A stretch of 64,000 bases of DNA from Gerris lacustris (lineage: Eukaryota; Arthropoda; Insecta; Hemiptera; Gerridae), in the NCBI GenBank assembly GCA_951217055.1, contig OX578282.1, positions 27,247,657-27,311,656 of the forward strand, read 5' to 3'. Under the pieces are notes generated by a model. That model was not told where the DNA came from and did no database searches. It worked only from the letters and a program-made list of their open reading frames with translations. The stretch's first letter is position 1; each line of letters opens with the position of its first letter. Below are positions 12,040 to 23,034 of this stretch, piece after piece. Both the position numbers and the translations under genes were made by a program.

Positions 12040-12560
12040 AGCACACGGCAGTTCCAGCGAGCGTGCAGTGTATCTATACGATACTTGAATCAATTGACCC
12101 GGTTTCTCTCACCCTCATATCTCTGCTTCCTCTAAAGATTGGCATTTAATGTTGGAAACATAGATGAAGCTAAATTAGCTTAGAACACTGTAAAAAACTG
12201 AGCCCATAGAATTTAAGCCTTTTCAAAAAGGTAGAATTTCAAAGTTGACATTTTTGGTACTCACTGACTGACTCGTCATAAAAATTATGTCACTTCCCGA
12301 ATAGCTAGATACTTGAAATATGGCAAATTTGTAGCTATAGCCGTGTAACTGACGAGAAAATTCTAGAAATTAAAATCCCCCCCCCCCCCCCCCAATAAAA
12401 ATAAAAATTCGGATGCAACGTTAAAGTTTTTTACAAATTTACGGTGTCGGTCGTATCGGAAAAAATGTTGGCTCAAAAAGCTACTGATTTTTTAAGGTTT
12501 CCCTGTAGGTCGGTTATACCTTAGTTAGAGCTATATTTGATTAAATTTTTTAATTGATTT
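12040..12560 (-). repeat. Unclassified interspersed repeat (family K) with (C)n run
   Basis: The block near 12105-12140 (complement GCAGAGATATGAGGGTGAGA) recurs near 35228-35250. It contains an ACTCACTGACTGACTCGTCA tract (12261-12280) followed by a '..tacttgaaatatggca' core, and a C-run at about 12378-12393. Ends are not defined. Confidence 0.45.
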
Positions 12561-13585
12561 TGAGCACTCATAGCGGCCGCAATTCCTATCTATCTAGTCA
12601 TATTTGTATTACTGCCAAGTCTCTGCTCTTTCTTTAGTCCATAACCTTACTTATCCTACTTTAATGAGCAACACTAGATTTTACTTTGGATTTAGATATT
12701 AGAAAAAAAAAATATTTCGGAGTAACGAGAGAAGATTTTTCAGCTACATTAATATTTATGTGTTTTGATAAAATATTTTTCTTTTTTCAATTATCTTTTA
12801 TATGGGGGTTTTTATGAAGTTTTTATTTGGCCTTAACACAATTTTTTATAGCCACATTATTACAAAGTTCAATCTATAGTGACTTTAATTTTAAGGTTTT
12901 TTTTTATGTTAACGTAATATACTAGGTGAGAAGACATTATCTGCGTGGAGATATTTAATTTTGCAGTTTGCTACTTTTAAGGTTTAGAACTGATTTTGTT
13001 TGTCATTATTTAAGTTAAAATTATTTATTTTATAAAATAAAATAAAATAAAAGCAGTGGAATTGAGTAATAATGCAAAAACAAGTAACATCGATTTGCAT
13101 AATAAACTAAATTAAAATAAATTGAATGAAAGAGGAGATAAATTATTGTTTTTTTTTAAAAAAAAAATTTATAAACTATATGTGAAACGTTTTAAAAAGT
13201 TAACATCACCAAAGAGGATAATGGGAAAAAAGTACTACTAACAAGAAACTATTATTTTAATAGTAATGTGTCAGGTCTTTGACAAGTTAGCACGAAAAAT
13301 TATTAAAGAGTTTGAAAGGAAATAAAGAGAGAGTACGTTATTGGAAATTTATAGCACAACTCAAAAAAAATTAAAAGAATGAGAATGAAGAAGAAATAAA
13401 AGGAAGAATAAAGATAGAAAGTTATTCATGAAGTCATATCTATGACAGGGTGAAGTTGTTTGACAATTGGAAAAGAAATTAATAGAATTTGGAATATAAT
13501 AAAGAGAGTGCCAATTGAATTAACGTTAAATACAAGTTTATTGAAGCGAGCGCAAGCGAGCTTGCGTACTTATATACAACCGTAC
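12561..13585. other. AT-rich stretch without genes
   Basis: Purine-biased around 13080-13540. No features recognised except a GAAGCGAGCGCAAGCGAGC block (13544-13562). Confidence 0.45.
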
Positions 13586-13956
13586 TTTATCTACGGTTGT
13601 TGGAGTTAAATAATAAATAAAGAAGAAAAAAAAAATTAATAAACTTCCTATATGTAAGTTCAAATTTCTCTTTTGATAAAGATGACATTAATTCATTAGT
13701 TGTATTTTGTGCCGGATTAATTATTTCGGGAGGAGTATTATTTTTTTCTTTTATTGGCATTCGTCATAATGCCTTAAATCAAACAAACACACTAATCGTG
13801 CGTTAAGGTGAAGAATTCTTCTTTCTTACCGCACTAGGGCGGAAAAAAGAAGAATTATGAACGCGCATGCGCAATGAATACAGCTACGAAAAGAATCACT
13901 TTCTACGCATCTAAACAGAGATATAATGTTTATATTTCGTGTCAATCGTAGATAAA
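13586..13956. mobile_element. MITE-like element, family E, copy 1
   Basis: Inverted ends TTTATCTACGGTTG (13586) and CAATCGTAGATAAA (ending 13956). The interior aligns with 20999-21382, including 'ttaattcattagttgtattt', 'ctaatcgtgcgttaaggt' and the GC palindrome GCGCATGCGC. There is no open frame, so it is a non-autonomous DNA element. Target duplication not resolved. Confidence 0.7.
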
Positions 13957-14673
13957 ATTTATAATAATTGTAGAAAATATAAGGAAAAAATCTTGGTATT
14001 TTTTATTTTTCCTCCATTTTTAACTCTAGCCGTGTATGATTACTGGTTCAATATGCTTAATTTATTTTATTGGGATTTTATTTGACATTCTTTCTTCGAA
14101 TTTTTTTTTTTTACTCATGAAAAAATACGAGTACTAGACTAGATAATGTTATTCGTTCAGGACCCCCTCCCCCGTTTAATCTCAAAAACAAGAATATAAA
14201 ATGTTACATTACAATTCATTCGGGTTTTTTTTTTTTTGTATTTTTGTTTAAATTAAAAAAGGGGATATAATAGAAGTTGTAGAATTTCTTATCTAGATAA
14301 AGATGTTTACTCCGTGGGGGGTTTATTTGGTCAAACTGAAGTGTTTTCTATCTCTTTTCTTTCTTATTGTTGTGTTACTTGGTTCAGACCTTTCCCCCTC
14401 TCCTGTTCCAATATAATGTAATTGGAGAAACGGACAACATGAGGCGAGTAGAGATAAACAGAAAAGAAGAGATAACAACTTTTTCGCTTTTCTTTCTATC
14501 TCTTAAGATAGAAAGAAAAAAAATAGGTACGACAAACACGAGCAATTCTTGCTCATTTATAGTAAGACTGAATTTAAATCCAATAATCTAATTTAATCAA
14601 TTTATTTTTAAACACTTTTAAGTTTCCGATTTTCAGCAAAATCATATTTATTTTTTATCAATACCAATTTGAT
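13957..14673. other. AT-rich stretch without genes
   Basis: Open frame 14367-14591 shows no domain features. Several T/A runs. Confidence 0.45.
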
Positions 14674-15160
14674 TTTTGCTGCCGAGCTTACCGAAGGTAA
14701 CGGAAGCTACTTGATCGTTCTGAAGAACGAAAACATTTTAGGTCTCCGATTTCAAAAATTCCAAGACCAAAATCCGTATCAGACATCAGGGAACATTTTT
14801 GCTTCCGGGTGTCTGTCGGTCTGTCGCTCCATTTTTACAAACCAACATATCTTAAAAACTACCCGTCCGATTTTAATGAAATTTGAATGGTAGGTCATGA
14901 TAAGCCCATTATTGGTCCCATATAAGTTTAAACCTTCTACGCTCATTTGTTTCTCTTCCACATGCACACAAACATAGATTTATTTACACCTATAGCTTCA
15001 TAAGTACTTATCTGATTTGTATGAAACTGTTATAGTTTATCGAAGGTAATCCGCTGATAGCCCCAGATTAATTTGAACCGTCTGCGCTCTTTAACTTTTG
15101 CTAAATTTATACTTTAATTTATGTATAAAATCAAAACAATGTTGACATAAAAAAACGGGG
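14674..15160 (+). repeat. Dispersed repeat family A, copy A4
   Basis: Starts at TTTTTGCTGCCGAGCTTACC and carries the GGTAACGG and CGTTCTGAAGAACG hairpins. The CTGT tract and core lie at 14808-14885, and the copy is alignable to about 15160. The open frames on both strands here (14669-14893, 14779-14967) derive from the repeat. Confidence 0.75.
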
Positions 15161-15341
15161 GACAGAGAGATTTATTTTTCGTCTTAGTGGACCTTAAAAC
15201 GTGTAAATCCATCAAAATCGATTTTTTGCGTCATCACAATAATGTCTCTCTATATGTATACTACTTATATGAGAAAATTAAGTTCTTTAGTAAGTAGAAT
15301 AGTTGATCTCTTGTATTGTTCAATTTGATTGATGCAGGGCC

Positions 15342-15470
15342 CTAAAGGCCTCATACACGGTCAAAATGTTTGCGCAAACATCATGTTTGACGTGTTGTGT
15401 ATGGCCTAAATTTGCCCAACATCAGGTTTGCAAATATTTTGCGAAGAATGTTTGATCGTGGGGGCCTTAA
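15342..15470. mobile_element. Short palindromic MITE
   Basis: Ends 'taaaggcctcatacacggtc' and the complement of 'gatcgtgggggccttaag' are imperfect inverted repeats. Inside is a perfect 16-nt palindrome ATGTTTGCGCAAACAT (15366-15381), flanked by a second inverted pair GGCC..ATACAC/GTGTATGGCC. No coding capacity. Confidence 0.6.
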
Positions 15471-15759
15471 GAAAAATTAGACGCTCACTTTTGGATATAA
15501 ACGTTTTAAATTTATTTTTAGTTCTTATTTTATTACTTTCTTTATTGCAGTTTTATTGTTTCTTTGTTATTTCATTATTTTTGAAACCATTTCAAGTTAC
15601 ATCTTTCGTTAGTTGTCATACTCGACTGCAACAAGTTATTCTCATATATATATATTTAAGATATTTCGGAAAATATCATATTTCTTCAGTTGCTGTTTTG
15701 TTGTTTTTGAACTTTTAAATCAGAATGTGATGGCGTAGTCTATCACTATCCTATAGTCC

Positions 15760-15831
<72 letters not shown>

Positions 15832-15851
15832 TATATGTGTGTCTGTACATT

Positions 15852-15905
<54 letters not shown>
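15760..15905. repeat. Compound (AT)n / (TTTA)n microsatellite
   Basis: Two long AT tracts are separated and followed by near-identical spacers, ATTTATTATATGTGTGTCTG and TTTATTATGTGTGTCTGTAT. The pattern suggests the whole unit was duplicated. Confidence 0.9.
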
Positions 15906-15907
<2 letters not shown>

Positions 15908-16999
15908 TTATTTATTTATTTATTATGTGTGTCTGTATTCCTTAGAGTTAGTCGATTATCGTAACTTCCCTTAACGAATTTTATATCTAGTCTGTGTATA
16001 AAAAAGTTTAGTAAACAAAGTAAAAATAATAAAAGTTTAAACCGTTTTCACTTTTAAATTAAAAACCGAGAAAAAAAGGTTATAACAGTGGGAGAATATA
16101 AAACGAGAAAGCAATCTCAAAAGGTTTTACAAAACATGTATAAAATATCATTTTCAAAAAGTAAAAGTTTTTAAAAAAAAGTCTATTTCATAATACATTT
16201 TTTTCCTTTACTAAGCTTTTTTTAAGAAAGTATAATAAATAATGTATATTTTACACTCTCGGTTACAATGTCACCGGTTACATGGGGGTAAGGGGATAAT
16301 GTCACTCTAAATTTCAATTTATTTCAAATCATGGAACTCTTTAGAAGATTTGAGTGGAGGGGGAAGTCAGGTGGGGTGCTTTAATGCGTGAGACACAGGT
16401 GGTGGGAAAATTAAACTTTTCTACCGCCTTTTTTTTTCACTTTTGTTAAGCTTTTGGAGGGAGAAAAAATAATGTGTTAAAGCTATCCTACAATTGTTTT
16501 CATGATATAATATGTATAATAAAATACTGAGCATATTTATTGTTTCAGGTTTTTCCAGTTATGTTTTTAAGTTTAATTATTTAAGTTCTTTTCTTTTAAA
16601 AGAAGAATGATTGTAAAACTACTTAAAGTTTTAAATATGAGGGACCGAAACTGATAAAAAGAGAAGGAAATCCCTTTTAAACCATTTAAAATTGTACTAA
16701 ACAGGGTTTCAAGTCCTTCAGAAATTAAAATTGCTCATTCTTCATGCCTGATGATGTTGTCATCATCTTTTATTTTTTACAATTCGATCCTCTGTTAATA
16801 TAATTATTTTATTGTTTATTGGTGCATCTGCGAGTGGCTGAACATCTTAAACCAAAGTCCAAATTTCTATAATAATTATAGTTGGAATCTCAGAAAGGTA
16901 AGGCTTGTTTCACACTAATGATGTCATCGATGTGTGTGTAAAGCTGCGGATCCTTTTTTCCTGTAGTCGTGATATTTTCTTGTCTTTTTATTAATTTCT
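15906..16999. other. AT-rich stretch without genes
   Basis: No feature recognised. Confidence 0.5.
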
Positions 17000-17525
17000 T
17001 TGTATACTCTTCTGCTCTTTTTTCCTATTGTTGTGTTTAAAAAACAACAACAAAAAATTATTATCCTTTTTTCTTTCTCTTCTCTCTCTTCTACAAATTA
17101 AGTTATTCTTATCCTTCTCTCTTTGTTTTCCACTTATGTTTATTCTAATTTTCTTTATTCTTCTGATTTCTGTTACTATTTTGTCCTTTTTTTCTCTCGC
17201 AATTCTTTCTTTTTATTTTATCCTAATATCCTTAATAGTCCTATTACCATCTCCTTATTTTTTATCCAAAAGTAGTATTTTTTTTTTTACTTTCATTTCT
17301 TTGTACTCTTTATTCTTCCTTTTTTTCATTAGTCTCTCAATATTCTTTATTTGTCGTTTCTTTTATCATTCATCTTCTCTTCCGTCACCTTATTTTTCTT
17401 CTTTGGTTTATTCTCCTGATTTTCTTTGTTTATTTTATTTGTTTATACTTTTTATTATCATGCTTCTGCATACTCCCACTCTTTCTTTTTTTTTCTCCCT
17501 TATCTCTATTCTTTTTAATAAGAAG
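17000..17525. repeat. Long polypyrimidine-biased tract
   Basis: For about 500 bases the plus strand is strongly T+C with few purines. This yields a 166-codon open frame (17028-17528) made almost entirely of F, L, S and I. The composition explains the frame and I see no protein signature, so I do not call it a gene. Confidence 0.7.
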
Positions 17526-18237
17526 TGATAAAGGGGTTGATCCAATCACATCAAATCAATCATTTTATTTGGGCTTTGTCGATTAGTCCAGAATATGTTT
17601 CTTTTCTATACAAATTCATCTTTGACTTTATGTGCCTTATAATCAAACTCTCTGCCCCTTTTTTGCGCATTATTTTGACACATACAAAAACCAATCTAAG
17701 AATATTTGAGAGAGAAAACGAATTATGAGAATAAAACTTATCCGATGTTTTAGAATATGTGGGACAGATGGTTTATATTCTTCTCTTGTATTTTTGTATA
17801 TTTCGAACATATACTCTAAATATTTGACAGATTTATACCCTCTGGTTTTTTTCTCCCTGTGAAATACACTTCAATAGGGAAAACAAATGAAGGGTTAGGA
17901 TATATTTTTGTGAGTATTCTTTTTGTTTGTTTATAAAATGGTTCGGAAATGAATCGTTATTTCTTTTTATTGTTCCTGTATGGTCATTTTTTATGTCAAC
18001 AAGTCTGAAAAAGAACAAAAAAATTACTCAAATATATCATGGTTATAGTTAGGCAAGGGATTTTACTTTTCCTTTTATGTTTGGGATAACGGAAGAGAAT
18101 GTTTTGGACAGTTGAGTAGCCTGTAGTAATAACAATAGATATAATTCATAACTATAGTTTTCTTTATTGTTATTTGATTTAAAAGTATATTTCCTCTATA
18201 TTGTGATTAATATAAGTTCATTTAATAAACATTTATT
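17526..18237. other. AT-rich stretch without genes
   Basis: Several short open frames, none with recognisable features. Confidence 0.5.
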
Positions 18238-18262
18238 TTCGAGCTTACCGAAGGTAAAAGTG
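18238..18262 (+). repeat. Family A 5' hairpin fragment
   Basis: Contains CGAGCTTACCGAAGGTAA, the start of family A. The similarity dies out downstream. Confidence 0.55.
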
Positions 18263-18609
18263 CTAATCTTCAACCACTGGTTGGATTCGGTTTTAAACAG
18301 GCGGTCTCCCCGTCTCCCTTCATTTCTATTTCGACATAAGTTGCATATTATAAATTAAGTTTGAAATATCCTTAAAAACACTTTTATAAAATAAGTATTT
18401 AATTACTTTCATCTGCAGGTGGATACAGAGTAACAAGTACTTTAATTTCAAACGGGCTTAGAAAGACTGTAAACTAGGTGGGGAAATACTGGTGACCATG
18501 AGAAAAGCCAGATAACGGATTGGATTCTGGTGGAAACGATGGTGGAAAAAGTTTATCAGTGAAACTGTTTTCCAAGTAAGTTTCTCTCAGGCTACTCAAT
18601 CTTGTTTTT

Positions 18610-18690
18610 TCCCAGCTGAGGCCCCGGAGATGCCCCTGCCTGGGAATCTAACCATCTGGTACCAGGGATCTCCCGCTAAACAAAAAAAAA
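18610..18690 (-). repeat. tRNA-like segment with a B-box-like motif (possible SINE head)
   Basis: On the minus strand GATGGTTAGATTCCCAGGC resembles a B box (GGTTCGATTCC with changes) in a GC-rich island. No cloverleaf was built. Confidence 0.25.
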
Positions 18691-19319
18691 ATATCCAACA
18701 AAACTTAACTTTTCACTTAACTGTATTAATTCCAAGGAGAAATATGATATAGAGAAAAATATTTATCGAAGAGAAAATATCTCGATTCAATATGGAAATT
18801 CACTCCAGTGCTATAAAAACAGATTTAATTTTTTTTTTGGAATTAACCAATTTAGGTGGGTGTGTGAAAGGGAAAGAACCCAGATTTATTATTTAACAAA
18901 GAAAGTATATATATATATATATATTTTTTTTATTTTTTTATTTTTTATTTTTTATTTTTATTTTTTTTTTTCTTCTTATTCTTTACTGATGGAAGGGTAT
19001 GTTTATACACAGATTTATTTGATAAGGGATTACAAACTTGATGCCTCTATAGCTGAAAATAGTCTGTTTCATTATTTTTATCCTCTTTAATATTTACATT
19101 TCCAACTATCTTTCATATGAAATTATTGCTTAATCAAGAGAACAAAGTTATTTTCATACCAAGATTTAGTAAAATAATATAGACTTTACTTACTTCTTTA
19201 CTTGAGTTAATGGGCATTATCACTGATAACATTATTTGTGTCTAACGTCGATCTTCGACGTGAAGTAGACTCAGCTCTCACTAAATCTTTTTATTAATGT
19301 AACTTTTTTTCTTCCACAA
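18691..19319. other. AT-rich stretch with simple repeats
   Basis: (AT)n then T-rich run at about 18906-18971. The open frame 18860-19090 spans this and is unsupported. Confidence 0.5.
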
Positions 19320-19321
19320 TA

Positions 19322-19425
19322 GGCACTGATGATGGCATTTTGAAGGCTGAAAGCTGCTTTGTTATTAAAGTAATTTAAATTTACGTGAAGAGACAGTTTG
19401 TGTTATTCTTTTGTGACGTCCTCCA
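19322..19425 (+). repeat. Short repeat family H, copy 1 (CTGATGATGGC..GAAAGCTG)
   Basis: CACTGATGATGGC, then about 10 nt, then TGAAAGCTG and 'ttaaatttacgtgaagagac'. It aligns with 33415-33500. A related CACCGATGATGGCC..GAAAC block is at 63697-63728. Confidence 0.45.
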
Positions 19426-19464
19426 TAGACATTCCCATATCTAACTTACAGCCATAGCTTTTTT

Positions 19465-19885
19465 ACTTTCTCGTTTACATAAGTACATAGTATATTATAT
19501 AAATAGAAAGGTATTGTGATGGGTCGAAAATTCTTTTTTGAGATTTTGATAGATTTACACGTTTTGAGTACCCTGAGTCCAAAAAAGTGGTTTTTAAAAT
19601 ATATGTCTATCTGCCGTCTGGAATTAGTGCAACCGCGTAAAGCCTAAACTACTGGGCCAGATGTTTATGAAATTTGGCATACACGTTCAGAGCAATCAGT
19701 ACCTCCAGGTGAAATCGAGAAATTAATTTTAGCTTCTAATTTGTGGGTGCTAACCTCCAAATAATTATTTCTCAAAAGCTATTCGGATTATTTTGATTTA
19801 AAAAATTCTAAAATGTAGTCCGTTTAAATGCGAATCTAACCATATATGTCATTACTATCCTGGAAAAAAAATAGTTTCTGTATAT
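19465..19885 (+). repeat. Dispersed repeat family B, copy 2
   Basis: Alignable with 878-1275: 'aaggtattgtgatgg', 'cgttttgag', 'ctgagtccaaaaaa', then the core 'cctaaactactggg..atgaaatttggcat' at about 19653-19682. More diverged than within-family A pairs. Confidence 0.6.
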
Positions 19886-20872
19886 TAATGGCATTAAATT
19901 TGCTTTTGCTGAGTATCGAAAATAAAGTGGAAACAACCACCGTTAAACAGTCTTTTTTAAATGCATTTAAAAATAAATTGATTAAATTAGATATTATTGG
20001 ATTTAAATTCTTCTTACAATTAACCTGAGAAAGTTTTGTTCAAATTTTTCGTACCAACATTTCAAACATTATAGTCACAAGATTCACTCGCTTTCATTTA
20101 TTTTTGTATTTAATCCAATGCCTTTAACTTTAATTTAAGAAAATCTAAAATGGAAGTCCATGCTTTACTAGATGTTGGCATAATTAATAATAGTGACAAT
20201 AAAAAGAGCAAAACAGATGAAAAACACTTATACCATCTGCCAAATGGCATCAAAAAACATTTAGCTCGATTGATAGAGCAATGGCGTAAACTAAAGGATT
20301 TGTGTTCGATTTCTGACTATGGGTTTTATTTTATCTACCTTTCTTCTCTCCCCTTTAATCGAATAATATTAATGTAAAGGTTGGGTTGAGTCATATGATC
20401 CACATGCCACTTCTCTCAGGGTCCATTAAGATAAAGCCTCCATAAGGGTAATTCCATGGGAATATCTTTAAAGCATCAATCTTAAGGTAGATTATATGAA
20501 AAGGGTAACAAAGCATATTGTGACTTTGAAATCCGATGTAAAAGACATTTAGTCCTGCAATCATCATTTTAGCTGGACGCCTTAATTATTCCAATCATTT
20601 CCAGGATTAGGAAACCGTATACTGCTGATTGCGGATTTACAGAAATCGGTCTGATTTTACTGTTGATTGTTCGGTAATTCATGTTAGGACCTTTTGATAG
20701 ACCCGGATCACTTGCATTAAAATCATGCGTGCTACTGGTATGTTTCCTAGGGACTTTGCACAATGTTCGTACCCTAATATTTCAACTTGTAGCATACTCT
20801 ACCTATACATCCTAAATAAATATTTACAATTCATTTCAATTTACATTACGTACATACATTTTTAAGTACATT
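19886..20872. other. AT-rich stretch; one ordinary-looking small open frame
   Basis: The 75-codon frame at 20150-20377 (plus) has a charged middle (LPNGIKKHLARLIEQWRKLK) and starts with ATG. I do not recognise it, see no flanking exons, and cannot separate it from chance. Confidence 0.3.
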
Positions 20873-20985
20873 ACGTGTCTAGTGCGAAAAGTAGGATTTT
20901 TCATGCGAGTGTGGAGTTTGCACCCGAGCGACAGCGAGGGTAGTATAACCACACGAGCAAAAGCAAAATCTAGTTTTCGCACGTG
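20873..20985. repeat. Imperfect palindrome, about 110 bp
   Basis: ACGTGTCTAGTGCGAAAA at the left matches inverted TTTTCGCACGTG at the right, and CGAGTGTGG pairs with CCACACGAG inside. The centre is GC-rich (CACCCGAGCGACAGCGAGGG). It sits directly beside family E copy 2. Confidence 0.6.
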
Positions 20986-20998
20986 TTGCGTACCGTAC

Positions 20999-21382
20999 TT
21001 TATCTACGATTGTTGGATTTTAATAATAAATACAGAAAAAAATAAACTTCCTTTATGTAAGTTCGTATTTCTCTTTTGATAAAGATGACATTAATTCATT
21101 AGTTTTATTTTGTGCCGAATCAATTATTTCGGGAGGCGTATTATTCTCCTCATTTTCAACATAATCACTTAAATCACTCATTGTTACTAAAATACCGGTA
21201 TAAACTTACTTTAATTAAAGAAACAGCAAATTATTTTTTTGAATTTAAACCAACATGCTAATCGTGCGTTAAGGTAAAAATTATGATCGCGCATGCGCAA
21301 TGAATACAAATACGAAAAAAATCACTTTCTACGAATCTAAACAGAGATAAAAATTTTATATTTCGTATCAATCGTAGATAAA
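20999..21382. mobile_element. MITE-like element, family E, copy 2
   Basis: Perfect 14-bp inverted ends TTTATCTACGATTG / CAATCGTAGATAAA. The interior is homologous to 13586-13956, with the shared GCGCATGCGC palindrome at 21290-21299. Copy 1 lacks about 80 bp around the middle and carries its own insert. Non-coding. Confidence 0.75.
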
Positions 21383-22228
21383 TACATTAAGTATTATTGA
21401 GAGATCATTTTATTTGAAATGTCAGCTGTCATTTATAAATTTTCATAAACCATAAATTATCTTATAGAACACTTTCGACTATTTCGAACAATTAAGTTTG
21501 TTTTTGATCCTATAACATTGAATAACTACTACTCAAGCCCTCTTCTCTGTTTTAAAAACACTTTGATTATAAATATAATTTAGAGTAATTGGCTTATCTG
21601 CCTGTACTGTTACATATTTGTCGTTTTCTTCCTGTGTATTTTTTATTTTTACACGCCCTTCTTTTCTTCAAGTTTTAATATAATTTTTTTTTATACATTG
21701 ATCTAGAAAGCTTAAAGCTTCGGTTTGTAAAGTTTGTTTTAGATTTATGTTGTTGTCGGTCGGTTCTTAACTTGCTTGTTGAAAGAGATGAGATACTTTC
21801 AAATAGTTTGTTTTTGTTTTGTTTAAAGAATAAAGCTTTTTGCTTTTTTTTACGATGATTTATCGGCTGAATGAGCCGAGAATTTTATATGATCCTGTTG
21901 AAATAAAGTAAAACAGGGATTTTTTTCTCCTGAGACCCGGGGCCCGGGGCAAAATCCAGCACGTTTCTAACTTTACTGTAGTTCATCTCAAATATTATTT
22001 TGTATCTTATCCAATTTGATTTGCACCGTAGATTTTTGAAATGTTGGTTCAGCTTTATAGTAACAACAATAGCTCTAAATCAATTTGAGCTAGATTAGAA
22101 TGTAAAACTTACAAAATATCACCAACCGTATTCGTCAATAATTAAATTACTTTAATAAATATTTACTAACAATTAGGGAATTTTCTTTTCTCTCGTCATC
22201 AGATTCTCCACCTACTACTAGTAGGTAG
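21383..22228. other. AT-rich stretch without genes
   Basis: No feature recognised. Confidence 0.5.
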
Positions 22229-22515
22229 CATATCTCTATTCGCGGCACTTCCTGAGAAGGGTGGTTAAGGATAGAGCTGCGCCTTATCAGCACTACTGCG
22301 CATGCCCAAGGTTTTTTATTTTGTTCTTTTTTGTCTGTAATCAAATCAGACACCGTATGATAGGTTCCTAGGTTACACATCTCTATTCACGGCACGTTCT
22401 GAGAAAGACGGGTAAGGATAGAGCCATAGAACTGCGCCCTGCACCAATAGCACTACATAGTTGTTACTGCGCATGCCCAAGTTAGTATTTTGGTCTCTGT
22501 TGTATGTAATTAAAC
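22229..22515 (+). repeat. Tandem duplication of a GC-richer unit, about 148-bp period
   Basis: Unit 1 (22229-22345) and unit 2 (22377-22515) share 'atctctattc.cggcac', 'gagaa..gggt.aaggatagagc', 'tagcactac..tactgcgcatgccca' and 'tgtaat.aaa'. The frame at 22147-22380 crosses unit 1 and is unsupported. Confidence 0.7.
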
Positions 22516-22991
22516 CCCGAAACCTTTTAATCTCAAAGAGGTTAGGCTAATCATAAATCCACATGTAGTGTAGTGATAAGGATGTAGGACATCTCATCCT
22601 TTTAAAGTTTCCCTCCAGAATGCCCCAATTTTCCCTTTTTTTCTGTTTTCTGTTATTTACACAGTTCTGCTGATTCATAGAATACTCGAGCCTTTATTAT
22701 CTTTAGATTCTATTTTATCGTCTTGAATATTATTAATTTGACCTCTTTTTGAGATTAAGCAATAATATAAAGGCAACTAGGAAAAGTCAACCCGCTAAAA
22801 TAATAATCGTTTAGGATTATCAAGCCATTAAATTCAACTTAATTTTTAAACGTTTTCTATTCTTAATGACCCATTATATCAATTTTGGATAATATCCAAA
22901 AATATAAGGTAAAAAGCACCAGACTATGAATGGGACCTTTTCGCAATATTTTTTTCTACCATTTTCTTAAACTTCCATAGATGAATGCATA

Positions 22992-23034
<43 letters not shown>

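Noticed and set aside
17028..17528. 166-codon open frame, F/L/S/I-rich
   Set aside because: Explained by the polypyrimidine composition of the strand; no start context, domain or real hydropathy pattern.
20150..20377. 75-codon frame with a charged helical middle
   Set aside because: Could be an exon, but no splice context or homology I recognise; left as a note only.
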